Translations under genes and position numbers: made by a program
Assembly (NCBI GenBank): GCA_033032175.1
Contig: CM065322.1
Span: 8,618,001 to 8,682,000 of the forward strand
DNA from: Saturnia japonica
Lineage: Eukaryota > Arthropoda > Insecta > Lepidoptera > Saturniidae
Reading direction: 5' to 3'
Length of the DNA stretch: 64,000 bases
Shown here: positions 19,192 through 30,599 of the stretch, piece by piece
How positions within the stretch are numbered: position 1 is the first letter of the stretch
Layout of the letters: the number at the start of each line of letters is the position of its first letter
The notes under the pieces: model-generated
The model's input: only the letters and a program-made list of their open reading frames with translations
Told to the model about the DNA's origin: nothing
Databases searched by the model: none

Positions 19192-19640
19192 CTAGCTGTG
19201 CCCGTGGCTTCGCTCACGTGGACTACAAAATGCCCGCGCGAATGTTGCTCCCCCGCTCCCGGCTATTTTAAAGACAAAAATGCTTATTGTGGGTGTTCCT
19301 TAGAATATATATGTATACTCTCCCGGACTTTTTTGTAGGTCTTTTTAATGCCTATAATTATATCTTATACTTTTCTCAGCATAAACCATTTAAGCGCCCG
19401 ATTTGATTCACCATGACCAGTTTTTTTTATACGTGCGGAACCCTAATTCTTTTTCTAAAATCAAAGTAGCCTAAGTTACTATCATCTTCCTATAAGCCTA
19501 TCATCAGCTATCTATCAGTGAAAGTCCCGTCAAAATCGGTCCAACCGTTTTGGAGATTACTCGAAACAAACGACAGACAGACAAGAATTTTAAAAATGAG
19601 CTTTTTGTTATAGGTATCGTATATACTTTCATATGCATTT
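19192..19640 (-). mobile_element. Helitron-like element (3' end at 19192)
   Basis: The plus strand reads actagctgtgcccgtggctt, the reverse complement of a Helitron 3' end (gcacagCTAG|T) also seen at 59543. Inside are gtcaaaatcggtccaaccgt and a gacagacagacaag block, common in lepidopteran dispersed repeats. The 5' end near 19640 is approximate. Confidence 0.55.
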
Positions 19641-20450
19641 AGTAAAAAACTGTTATTTTGACATTACAAACAGACACTTCAATTTTATTAATTGTATAGA
19701 TTATAGTAGTCAATTGTTAAAAATAGAAGGGTGGAGTAGAAATGAAGATATAACTTCTTAACTAACACGACTAACTAAGGCTATAATCACTCTTATTTTC
19801 ATAAAAATGCTATTAAGACTAAAATAGAGAATGTTAGTTGTAAAGGAGTAAATATTTAACGACTAATTTAAGTTTACATATTATAACAACTCCGAGGGGA
19901 TCAATATAAACACTGTGCATCTAGGCCAGACCAGTTTTACTCGTTAGAAATGTAAATATGAGATAAAAGTACCTAATTGCTAATTTACAGGTTTATAATT
20001 GACAATGTTTATCGGTTGTTGATAGAGAAAAGTAATATTATTCCAATTTTACTTTTGTTAAATGTATACATAACTTACTTCGTAAATGTTATAATGTAAA
20101 TGAATACAAAATCAAAACTAGTTAAGACAAAATATAAACAGGAAAATGCAAAAAAATTTTTTTTTGTCCTCATATTATTTTTTGAAAACATGTGTTATAA
20201 AAAGAAATTCTTTGTTAAAAAACTAGATTCGTGTGTATGTTATGTACTTTTGTCTCGTAGACCACTTGCTGTGTTATTCGGTATTGGGCAGACCTCTGTC
20301 TGCTTATATCTTATATTGATTTTTTGAAAATTCAACAACTTCAAATTTTTTTTGACATCTGATACAGTGCTGCTCATTTTGAAAGATTCTTCATCACGTT
20401 TCATGAACATTTATGTTTTAAAAGTTTTGCATCACAGGTAAATAAATAAA
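19640..20450. other. AT-rich intergenic DNA
   Basis: No gene recognised. The frame 20100-20327 is Lys/Phe-rich with no domain and probably chance. Confidence 0.45.
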
Positions 20451-20454
20451 TAAA

Positions 20455-20680
20455 TATGAGGACAGAATTTCACACACGGCCAATTAATTCCAAACTAAGC
20501 AAAGCTTGTAATATGGTAACTAAACAGCTGATATACATATATATAAAGATATTTAACACCCATACACACACAACTGACATTTATGCTCATCACACAAAGT
20601 CAGTCAAGGGCAGGGATCGAACCCGCGACCTCTCGGCTCAATAGTAGCGTTTACTACCACTGCGGCACGAGGCCTGTTTA
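20455..20680 (-). mobile_element. SINE family H copy 1 (tRNA-derived)
   Basis: On the minus strand: tRNA-like head with gtgccgcagtggtagtaaac and a B-box gcgggttcgatccctg, then cagttgtgtgtgtatgggtg and a tail with gctgtttagttaccatatta. The same order is found in plus orientation at 51005-51290. A head-only relative is at 21485-21600. Confidence 0.7.
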
Positions 20681-20829
20681 TATATTAGGTACACAAACAA
20701 ACACTATAAGATATTCTATAACTATGTATGTAAATAAGCACTCTTTGTGTATATAGATTATTCCTTTCATAGAAGTTCAAAATAAAGTGACGACCTGCTT
20801 AGATAATGAGATCCACTATAGTTGACCAC

Positions 20830-20915
20830 CATTTACATCTCATGGACCCCTTGCAGATCATCGTCGACCCCTTGGGGTCGATAAAGACCACATTGGGAAT
20901 CGCTGGTTTAAGCCA
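20830..20915. repeat. Possible hAT-type terminal relic
   Basis: The stretch has paired gaccccttgcag / gaccccttggggtc words and ends cacattgggaatcgctgg, resembling the CAGNGNTTCCCAA ends of hAT elements read in reverse. No partner end is clear. Confidence 0.3.
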
Positions 20916-21224
20916 ACATAAATAAATATACGAAAATCTAAAATTTAATAAATTAATGTGAGTTCTCTAATTTCACCAATGTCTATAGTCCGTAGGTCAT
21001 CAGGACTTGTTTTGTGAATATTTTCGCATCGAAACGACTTTGTACGTAAACATCATGACCGTAGCAGTCGAAAAGGGAAAGCTTAAGAGCACAACGAGAT
21101 ACGGACCGAAGATACATTTATAAACCTCTTTAAACGTATATTAAATATTGAAAATATATCTTATCTGTACTAAAACAGTTCATTTTCTAGTAAGTAATGC
21201 TAAATACTGTTCTAAAAAGAGGTA
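20916..21224. other. Intergenic DNA
   Basis: AT-rich; nothing supported. Confidence 0.4.
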
Positions 21225-21480
21225 TGCCCCAGAGAAATTTGTTTAGAGATTTCACTGTACTTGAAACAGCCCGACTGGTGGAAAATCTTCACCAAACAAA
21301 AGATCGCTACCAAAATATCTTGTGTTTTGTGTTGCAGCGATGAGTAGGGTTTCATAGCTCCTTGAGGTAATGGGGATTCAAGGAGGCAACGCGCTTTTTG
21401 ATAATTATGGTATTAGAAGCTTCCATAGGTTACGGTAGCTGTTACCATGAAGCGGGCCCTTTGCTTGTTTGCCAACTTCC
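21225..21480 (+). repeat. SINE-like family B copy 2
   Basis: Shares cagcgatgagtagggtt, caacgcgctttttgataa and tacggtagctgttaccatga with 44825-45080 and 50185-50410, in the same order, ending in gcttgtttgccaac. Confidence 0.65.
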
Positions 21481-21484
21481 TACA

Positions 21485-21600
21485 CTAGTAATGTAGTGGT
21501 AGAGAGCTGCTTAAGATGATGACTGATTAAAGCCACGGGGATCGCGGGTTCGATATCATACATAAATTGATGTTGTGCATAAGTGAAGTAGATTATAAAT
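21485..21600 (+). repeat. tRNA-derived SINE head
   Basis: gtagtggtagagagctgctt (A-box-like) is followed by cgcgggttcgatatca (B-box). It resembles the SINE family H head and is not a functional tRNA gene, as no cloverleaf forms. Confidence 0.5.
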
Positions 21601-21829
21601 GTAAAGTGGTAACATGCATTTTCAGATGTGACAAAAACTCCCTAGATAGTTCTGACAAGGGCGCCAGCCACCATTCAGTCATAAGACCACACTTTGTGTA
21701 TTGGAAAATATTACGAAGGCTTAAAAACATTTACACTGGCAAGTGTTTTTTGCGGCGCCAAAACACAAAGAAGAAGATAGTAAGCATAGACCAATTGTAA
21801 AACATCGGCGACCACCGAGGAATCTATAC

Positions 21830-22335
21830 ATAAATGTACTCTGTGGGATCTTCAATCTATTGTCAGTCGTTGTTGTCATGTCGGCCTGTTATACTTGAAG
21901 GATTCCATCTTGTAAAAACGAGGAAAACACTGGCCCGGAGACGATTCCACAGCTTAACAGTAAGGTAAAGAAATGACAGCTAAGTTCTTTGTTCGTACTA
22001 AGATATATTATAAAGCTGTAGCTCCGGAGCTTAGCCCGTGTAGTTCTGTTACAAAAGGGAGAAGAGGGAATTAGATTGAACAGCTATTTAGAACACTCAC
22101 CATGATACAGACGATAGAACACGCTCAGTGAGGCAATTCTCCATCGCACTTGAAGCGGCTCAATGAACTTAGTAACGTCTGTATCATTTACGATGTGGAC
22201 AGCCCGTCTCTGCAACCTGTTTGCATCGAGGAGGTATTTGCGGAACATGTGTTATATAAATCAGATACATCTGACCGGTCTTGAAAAACCGTCGCACCAT
22301 TCTGTTAGAAAAGGGAGAAGAGGGAAAATTAGTTT
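21830..22335 (-). pseudogene. LINE ORF2 C-terminal relic (CR1/L2-like)
   Basis: The minus strand reads, with breaks, LDANRLQRRAVHIVND, then EPLQVRWRIASLSVFYRLYH, then GECS and RTTRAKL, the usual tail of the RT protein of CR1/L2-group LINEs. Stops interrupt it. A second short repeat of the aaaagggagaagaggga word at 22300-22325 indicates a small internal duplication. Another relic of the same region lies at 36355-36500. Confidence 0.7.
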
Positions 22336-22900
22336 ATCCTATTATATTTTGTAGATACATATTTATACAATTCTATACTGCTATGACAACACTCAACAAC
22401 TCCAATGCTTACTTAAACATGAAGAAAAATTAAAGTTTTTTCTTTCAAATATGTGTATAAGCGTCTTTAATTCAACTTTTATCTCGTTAGTGGCTCGACT
22501 GCAGCAGAGAATCGAGGACGAATTCGGGAACCTATAACCTTGAGAACGGAACATTTTTATCACTGACATAAATGTAATAAGATATGTATTTAAAAAGCCT
22601 GTCCTCTTGTACTGGTTCTTGGACCGTTGTTCGACCCCGTCCGAGCACCCACCATTGATCTCATTGTTTGATACATTGCACTTTTGGGGAGTGTCGTTGT
22701 GTTTTTTGCGCATTATCATTGATCGGACTGTATACAGGGTGTTTTATGTATTAATAGATAATTATTGTACAACTGATTCCAAGTTGATAATATGTTGACA
22801 ATGAAAATAGAAGAAAACAGGATTGCTCTACTTCTATATTGAATAAACATTCATCAGTATAGATCTCTAAGTCTACAATATAAAAACAGATGTATTAACT
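22336..22900. other. Intergenic DNA
   Basis: The 108-codon minus frame at 22393-22719 shows no domain. No exon supported. Confidence 0.4.
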
Positions 22901-22904
22901 AAAA

Positions 22905-23125
22905 GCAATGATGGCTCGCTGGTAGCGCGTACGAACATTGTGCCGATAGACATGAGCTCGAATCCTGTCGAATCGAGCTTGAACTTTCGGTAAAGGAAAA
23001 CATCGTAATTAACCATAGTATGGTGGTAGCGTATTTTGTTATGCTCATCTCATGTGTGTGTTCCGGTAGCCTGCACTTGAGAGCCAGTCTCGCTCGATTT
23101 GATACCGTCTTGGGCCATATTGTTA
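22905..23125 (+). mobile_element. SINE family D copy 2 (tRNA-derived)
   Basis: The head gatggctcgctggtagcgcg looks like a tRNA A box and gctcgaatcctgtcg a B box; then cggtaaaggaaaacatcgta, tagtatggtggtagcgtatt, cttgagagccagtctcgctc and cgtcttgggccatattg. Order matches 43480 and 63135 on this strand and 40125 inverted. Confidence 0.75.
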
Positions 23126-23459
23126 TTTGGTTTAGGAGATAAATAATATAAAAGTAAGTGTCTCCACTTAAGTACAGAGATGAGTTTAATTTTTCATGCG
23201 TTAGATGAACATTCCTTTGTTGTTTTTTTTAGTATGTTCACCATTAGAACAGTTTTGCAAATAATACCTATACATAATAATGTCATGTAATAACACATCT
23301 ACTTTATAAAAATAACATCATAAAATAAGGAAAAACTAAAAGTGAACTAAAAAAAAGTCAAATCTTAAAGGTTGAATGAAACATGAATCGACGATACCTA
23401 GTTTGAATATAGTTTTTAGTATTTTTATTAAAAACAGGAAAACATTGTTATTCGTGTCA

Positions 23460-23583
23460 CATTTATCACGCACCCTATGCTGCGCGAGCCGGCGCGGCCG
23501 GCCGGTGCGCTAGCGCATATAACCGCGATGCAGCGTTCGGTTCATCGCAATCGCACGCAAGCTGCCCGTCGGCACACCGCAAC
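23460..23583 (+). promoter_or_regulatory. Candidate core promoter and noncoding first exon
   Basis: A GC-rich island (cgagccggcgcggccggccg) in AT-rich DNA contains a TATA box, TATAA at 23518-23522. A possible initiator ttcatc at 23541-23546 lies about 26 bases downstream. A good splice donor follows at 23584 (caac|gtgagt). The start-codon exon of the chitinase at 32712 is preceded by a splice acceptor and so needs an upstream noncoding exon; this is the best candidate I see, about 9 kb upstream. The link is inference; it could serve another gene or none. Confidence 0.4.
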
Positions 23584-23599
23584 GTGAGTACAGAGTTCT

Positions 23600-24148
23600 T
23601 TCTAACACAAACACACACGCATATAAACAAACAGCGGTAAACGTACATAAACAAAAGAAGATACATTTCCCAGACATTTCTTTAAAAAATATGTTTCGGT
23701 AATAAAATAGTTAAACAAAATATGTATATTTCTAAAGTTTGTTTTTCTGTTATGAAATAAAATAAGAGATTAATAAAATATAGGTACATTTTAAGTTATA
23801 AAGTTTCAATATTACCAAGTTAAAAAAAACAATTAATTTCTAATTTAATTCTTCAACATTACTATAAATTTAACAAATCAATACCAATATTTTAAGAAGA
23901 GCTTGTGAATTTGTATTATTGTCTTTGTATAATCTCTGTAACTACTAACTTGATTCGGAAAATCTTTTCATTAATTAAAAGCTTCTTTATATCCGAGTGA
24001 TATAGGCTATAGGTACCTACTTTATTGTTATTGAGTTGTATACTGTAATTAACGCGATGGAAGTCGCAGGCGGGTGCTAGTTTATTATAAATTTAAAATA
24101 TTAATATGTTATTACTGTGTATTATAATGTGATTAATTAAAAATTAAA
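23600..24148. other. AT-rich DNA, no gene recognised
   Basis: Nothing supported; would be intron 1 of the chitinase if the 23.5 kb exon is real. Confidence 0.4.
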
Positions 24149-24518
24149 TCTATTTAAATAAAAATGAAATGGTGTTCGTTGGTAAGCGCATCTCTTGAGA
24201 ACGGCTCGAACTATTTGTTTTTTTTTTTTTGTTTTAAAATGTTCCGTAACAGGCGAATTAGGTTTTTATGGAAAGAAAACCGGACAAAAAGCCGGAAAAG
24301 TTTGCAATTCGGGAGAAACTGAACGTAATTTTTTTTAATCGGATTTTTGTTTAACCATAATATATAACTCACGATTCAAAGGACGGAGGTGCGTAATTCT
24401 TTTTATTTTATTTTCGTTTCATGGAAAAGTTTTCAGACAAAAAATTGGGATTAGTGCCGTTATTGTCAGAGGATAGACTATTGGGAAGGGCAGAACGAAC
24501 GTCTGTCGGGCCGGCTAG
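24149..24518 (+). mobile_element. Non-autonomous Helitron (370 bp)
   Basis: Starts TCTATTTAAATAAAAATG after an A and ends ggccggCTAG followed by T, the A|TC...CTAG|T signature. The start matches the Helitron ends at 30391 (TCTATATAAATAAAATG) and 59305. Internal word gtaagcgcatctcttgagaa is common in lepidopteran copies. No coding capacity. Confidence 0.65.
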
Positions 24519-24989
24519 TTATACACACGAATAGTAAAAAAGCTCAGTTTCATTGTAATGCGTCAGGGATGAGCCAGATTTTTGCTGCGAATTTTTGAGA
24601 GCGACATTTACTAGTTATTAATAAATAATCGATTGCCATTGTTCTTCTAGTGTATCCCTACCTTCATGCCCATTTTAATTAGTTTGCTAAGCAAATATAA
24701 AAGAAATTAGGTAAACATGTTTAAATATTATAAATATATCACAACCGGAAGCATTATTCAGAGAAAGGGTTTATCAATACCTAACAGGTATTCAATTTGA
24801 TTTCAAATGTATTAAAAATATATTTCAAATCAATGATTTTGGAACTTCTTTAAATAAAAATTTTTATAGTTAAAATAAAACCTATTATTACTATTCTACA
24901 AATATATTAATAATATTAACTAATATAATTAAAAATAAGGTTATTTAGGAGAAATCTACGATAATTACATACATTATCAAATTATTTAT

Positions 24990-25215
24990 TTATTTAACTA
25001 ACTGTACCGCACAGTTTCACCGGTGTTAAAGAAAATTCCATACAAATTTTGAACCCCCGTCACACCCCTTTAGGAGTTGAATTTAAAAAAAAAACCTTTC
25101 TTAGTAGAGGCCTACCTCATTATAACTATTTGTGTGCCGAATTTCGACCCAATCCGTTCAGTGGTTTGCGCTATGTGTAGAGTCAGGCAGTCAGTCACTG
25201 TTTATATATATTTAG
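24990..25215 (+). repeat. Dispersed repeat relic
   Basis: The words tgtaccgcacagtttcaccg, ttgaacccccgtcacacccc and gaatttcgacccaatccgtt, ending gtcagtcactgtttatatat, form a typical non-coding lepidopteran dispersed repeat. Class not resolved. Confidence 0.45.
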
Positions 25216-25449
25216 ATTTCTATTCTAAACGTTGAATTCGAGAAAAACGGTAGATTTAATGAATAAATTTGATAGATTAGCACTCTTTCACGTATACATA
25301 TGATCGATAGTGTACATTAAAATATAGGGCATATTTTTTTTATATTATTGTAAAAAGTTTCTTACATCAAATTTTATTAGAATCCGTCAAGCCGTTTAAA
25401 CGTGATTATTGGACAAACATTTAAACAAACGTACATCGAAATAATATTT

Positions 25450-25770
25450 TCTTGATATAAAAAAAATGTGTGCGTCTATTGGTGATTCTATATCTTCAGA
25501 ATGACTTGACCGATTGAGGTCATATTGACATAATATATTTCATTATATCGAGATGAGGGTTCATTCCTATGTTAGGGTAAGATAGGTGGCAATATCGCAG
25601 CTATTAAAAAATCATATTTATGGACCAAAATAATTTATACCCACAAATATATACGTAATGGTTTAGTGCTGTAAAACAAAATCACAAAATCTGATCTCGA
25701 TAGGTGGAGCTGTAGTTGAGCTATTAACTACCGCAAAGGGTAGAACAATGTCTGCCGGACCAGCTAATAT
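25450..25770 (+). repeat. Helitron-like relic
   Basis: Shares gattctatatcttcagaatg and ggtggagctgtagttgagct with 3352-3553. Ends ccggaccagctaat, a decayed CTAG end. Confidence 0.45.
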
Positions 25771-26114
25771 TATTATTTATAGGTTATTTCTCAAAGGAGT
25801 TTTTCGTGGCAACGCCATATCTTCGTTAATTATTCATTAAATCCTGATTCAAACATCATCATACCCACTATTTATGAAACATAGACATAGTTTAAAATTT
25901 GTATAAAGAAAAAAAAAAGGTTTCTATTTAAAAAAAAATCGTTAGGAATGCCATCTGTTGATTTTAATGAAAATAATATTCAAGGGTGCCATTCATTAAA
26001 AATATGTTTAACTAACACGACATCTGGTAGTTAGATTGTTTACATTCTGTAATGTACGCAATATTTGCAAAGGTCTGTTAATACCTAATACAACTATTAG
26101 ATATGAGTAACATA

Positions 26115-26345
26115 ATAAATATGCCTTGCTCAAGGTCCTGGGTTCGATTCCCAGGTCGAGCAAAGTGTTATTGGGTTTTTCTACGAAATTCTCAGTAGCA
26201 GCTCGGAGTTTGGCTTTGTGCCCGATTCATGGCAATAGGCTCGCCCCCTGTTACATGGGACCTAAAAAACTTACCCGGTGAACTGTGGATATACATTAGT
26301 ACACCTTTGCCCAACCCTTGGAGGATACAGATGTGTTGATATGTT
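26115..26345 (+). mobile_element. SINE family A copy 2 (tRNA-derived)
   Basis: Plus-strand copy: ctgggttcgattcccaggtc (B box), caaagtgttattgggttttt, gcccgattcatggcaatagg and ggtgaactgtggatatacat, ending near 26345. Mirrors the minus-strand copies at 4871 and 53857. Confidence 0.75.
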
Positions 26346-26349
26346 ATGT

Positions 26350-29300
26350 TATAAATAAATACATTTACTTTTTATTGTACTTAGATATTGCGAGTGTATT
26401 GGTTTGTATAATTTTACTACCGTCAGTTATTGACCGCGATACGTGATGCATTCAAATGGGCATGCGTCAGTTAGCATTGAAATTACGTGATATTCCTTCA
26501 CTCATGAGTATTTCTACTGGGAGGTACAGAGGTGACGCTTTTAAATCCAATTAAAGCTATCGCCATGGATATTACGATAAATTTCAACTTATGTTTTATC
26601 ATACTTTTTAAATTAAATAAGAAATGCTTTATTTTAAGGTTTTATTGAAGGCATTTATGAACGTTATAACACTGCTAACAGTTCGGAAAACATCCCAGTT
26701 ATCGAGAAGAACCGGCAAGGAACTCGATTGAGTTTATCAATATATATATATTCATAGGTTTATACAATGTCTTACCTATAAATGACAGATCACGAATCAG
26801 ACTAACGAATTACGAACTTTACATTACCCCACTCGACGATTTCCGACTAGGAAAGCGAGAATATATAACAATATATTATTTAACTGTGTTGAAATATTTA
26901 CAATAATGTGTTACAACTAAACATGTACACAGAGGGAGTCATCCCCAGACATCACTATCATTGACGTAAAGACTCACCCTATAATATAATTTTTATTTTC
27001 ATTCGTGTGTTTTAAGTAATGATAAATGTACTTATCATAATTAGAAGTAACTGAATATAATGTATCTAGTAATTTCGGAGGTCAGGACTGACTTATCTAA
27101 GTTTTCTGTAATTCACATAAATCAGATTAAAGTCATTAGTAAGACAAAATTTATTGTAAACTTCTGAATATTACAAAATTCATTTATATTATACGACTTT
27201 TCCACGGGTATTTTCTCTGATTACTTGCAATATTATGAATAGGAAGTTAAACACATTCAATAATTACGATTACAAAGATTATAAGAATTAAATACGTGTG
27301 AGTTACATAATATATACAAAATACGTATATAGGTAATTGTTATTGGTATATATATATACATACTTGTACATAACACACTTATATTGAATTTTATATTCTA
27401 CTATTCTGAAACTACATATATATAGTTTTATTTACGTAATCACTAAAATTTTAAAACTTTTAAAATCGACTATTTCGCGTAATAAAATAAGAGTGGATAA
27501 AAATGTTACGACTGAGAGCTATCAATTTTAATCAAAACGAAAGTATATTGAACTCGTGCAGTTTAAGTCTCCTGTCACAGATCTGTATGTATAATAAAAG
27601 AAAACAGAGGTTTCAACGAATAATATTGAAATAAGTCGCATAGTAGAGAAAATGAAAATTCCTTTTTGTGTAACGTTCGAAATATTCTTTGTATCATATT
27701 CTAGCTCGCATGTTTGGAAAATACATAAATATAATAAATTATCTCGATACATATTATTAAAATTAAGGATGTTTTAAATTCTGGCATTATATGAAAAAAA
27801 AATCGATGTTGGTTTATTAATAGACGATATTAAATTTTAAAGTCAATATATCAAAGTTTCTAAAAGTCTGGTTTTTTGAGGAACTAAGTGGTATTATGAA
27901 TATTTATAAGACTTATTATACTGTATTAATACAAATGGTGATACAGGTTTGAAACCTTTAAAATTAATTAAAAGATTAGAATTCGAATGATTATTTTTAT
28001 ATCTACTATTTTATACAATATTCTCGAAGCACGAAGCCAGCAAGCACCACGAAGTGTAAAAATATGAGAACCATCAATATTTTGACTGAACATAATAAAG
28101 AAAAATTAAACAAATAATGGGGTTTCTATTAAAAAAAAATATTAGCCAATATACAGTGTGTAATAAAACTCATAACACATTGCTTCAAAACCTTCAGAAG
28201 AATATGATAATTTACGTGGTCACAATAAACGCATAACCATAATTTTAATAAAAAAATTCAGTATTTTAAACTGGCCGTTAAAGGTTCACAATTTATTTTT
28301 TCTAGTAAATATTAAAAAAAAATATTTCGTTTATTTTAACGTTAAAACTGCATTCTATTTTATATTTTACCAATAAAAGTAAATAAGATTATCATGCTTA
28401 AAGATACTAATATATTTATAGGTAGGTACGTGTCTATAACAATACTGCTAGCAAAAATTTGAATAGATTTTAATGTATTTTTGATGAGTCGATCACGCGA
28501 TGCTACGCGACACAAAGGGGCATATTTCACTTTCGGCCGGTGACCTTAACTGACAAAGGATAACGACATCTGGCTGCACTACACTGGATATTTGGTATTC
28601 CTGAGACGTGTGATTAAAACAAATACTGGCGACAGTTCATCAGTACGCGCGCTTCGTACCAGTACAGCAGGCATGCGGAATTGACGACATTTATATTTTA
28701 ATAAATCCTTGTGATTTTTAAATTTCTAAAAACCACATTACTAATATTTATTATGCCAAAATATATTTCGTAAGGCGATTTGTATTCGAAGACTAAACAT
28801 TTTATAATCCTCAGTATCAAAATTAGAATGGATTTGAACGCTACGTTCTTCCTAAACGATAGGTATATCCGTATAAGTGGTAATTTTTATATTATCAAAT
28901 TCAAGGCATACGAAGCCGCAGGCGATTACCTTCTTTTATATATTTAACAATTTTCTTTTATTTTAATATCAGGAAAGAGATGTACGTATTTATTAAATGT
29001 AGATATATTTTACAATACATAACGGAACACTAATATTTTGTAAGTATTCGCTTCTAAGCAATAAATGAGTTTAAAAAAATACGCAGTAAGCTTCCGAAAA
29101 CGTACTTATTACAAAACAAATCAATGAAGAAATATTAAATTGTTGCTTTAACATTTACTTAAATCCAGTAAAAGCGCTGAAAGATTAAATATTTCATTGT
29201 TATTCAATTCGTAAAGCTAATTATTATTTGAAAAAAAAAAAGACAATTTGCGCATTAATTAAAAATAAAATTTACGATGACGACTGCCCCATATAAATAC

Positions 29301-29460
29301 TAAAGTATGTGGAACTTAGGTATTACTAGGTATAAAATCAATTGATTATTCATCCTTTATATAACAAACGATACTGCAGAATGAAAACAAATAATGTTTC
29401 TGTCGCATATACCACAACCAAACAGGTAGGTACTTGTTTTATTAGAACTTACTATCTCCT
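26350..29460. other. Long AT-rich DNA, no gene recognised
   Basis: No supported exon. A locally GC-richer stretch at 28495-28690 (gcgacacaaaggggcat, ggtgaccttaactgac, ttcatcagtacgcgcg) contains a TCAGT initiator-like word near 28638, about 25 bases after ttaaaac, so a second promoter is conceivable but no splice donor follows. Confidence 0.4.
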
Positions 29461-29464
29461 TTTT

Positions 29465-29745
29465 AACCGGCTTGAAAAAAAGGAGGAGGTTCTAAACTTG
29501 AATCTATATTTTTTATTTTTGAATGTTCAGTTATAACTTCTTTGTTTATGAACCGATTTCGATGATTCTTTTTTAATTCGAAAGGGAAATACCTCAAGGG
29601 TGGTTCTGTATTAATTTCATTGGCATTCGACCTTCGTCTTCGAAGATACACCAGGGAACTATTCCAAATTATTGATATTGTTTTTATTTTTTTGTCAAAA
29701 ATTGTCTTGTACTTTAAAAAAAGCCGCTCGTAGTCAAGTTTGTAA
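29465..29745 (+). repeat. Dispersed repeat family E copy 1
   Basis: ttttaaccggcttgaaaaaa, gaaccgatttcgatgattct, catgaagatacaccaggga-type words (here cgaagatacaccagggaact) and aaaaattgtcttgtac. Copies at 30110 (same strand) and 39400 (opposite). Confidence 0.65.
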
Positions 29746-30109
29746 TAATGACATTGGCACAAACTGGAATATAGGCATGACGTAGAAAATGTGTAGAAAT
29801 CGAGAATAAATTTGAATAATAACCAGTATTACCTTGTTGACAGTATTTTCTCGTGGCAGTCGTGGCACATGTGGTAGTTATTATACAAAACGCATGATAA
29901 TAGTGCTATTACACATTCATGTGTTTGTAAACAACTGTCAGGGTTACTACAAAGCTTTATGAATGAGTTACGTTAGTGAAAACTGTGTTTATATTTAGAC
30001 GAGTTTAAATTTCTACATGATTTTGGTTATGCGACACGACAAAAAACTCTAAAGCGCCTTTATCTATAATAGAAATAATATATTATGGATGTTTGTAGAC
30101 ATTAAGGTG

Positions 30110-30345
30110 TTTTTTTAACTGACTTCAAACAAGGAGTGTATCAATTCGAATATACATATTATATATATTTTATGAATGTTTAGGCATAACTTCTTTGTTT
30201 ATAAACCGATTTGGCTGATTCTTTTTTTGTTGAAAAGAGGATACCATAAGGCCATTTTAATTTCATTGGCATTGGATTTTCAACTTCGAAGATACACCAG
30301 GAACTTGATTTTCTTGTTTGTTAAAAATTGTCTTGTATAATCTAT
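30110..30345 (+). repeat. Dispersed repeat family E copy 2
   Basis: Same order of words as 29465: acttctttgtttataaaccg, tttcattggcattgg, cgaagatacaccaggaactt, aaaaattgtcttgta. Confidence 0.65.
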
Positions 30346-30390
30346 ATGCATATAACTATCATATCATCTATCTATCTACATCTCTAAATA

Positions 30391-30590
30391 TCTATATAAA
30401 TAAAATGATTGATGTTTTTCGTTGTACGCGCATCACGCAAAAACTACTGGATAGGTCTTGACCAATGTGCATTTTTTTTTTGGTTTATTTTTTAAACTGG
30501 CTTCACTAATACAGAAACCTTTGCGGGAGTGCGTGTAATAATTTACTTAACTTTTATGATATTTGGAGGAATGATTTTGGTATACATAGA
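30391..30590 (+). mobile_element. Helitron 5' end, 3'-truncated
   Basis: Starts TCTATATAAATAAAATGATT after an A; then tacgcgcatcacgcaaaaac and ctactggataggtcttgacc, matching the start of the complete element at 59305. No CTAG end follows, so the 3' boundary is a guess. Confidence 0.55.
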
Positions 30591-30599
30591 ATATAAACA

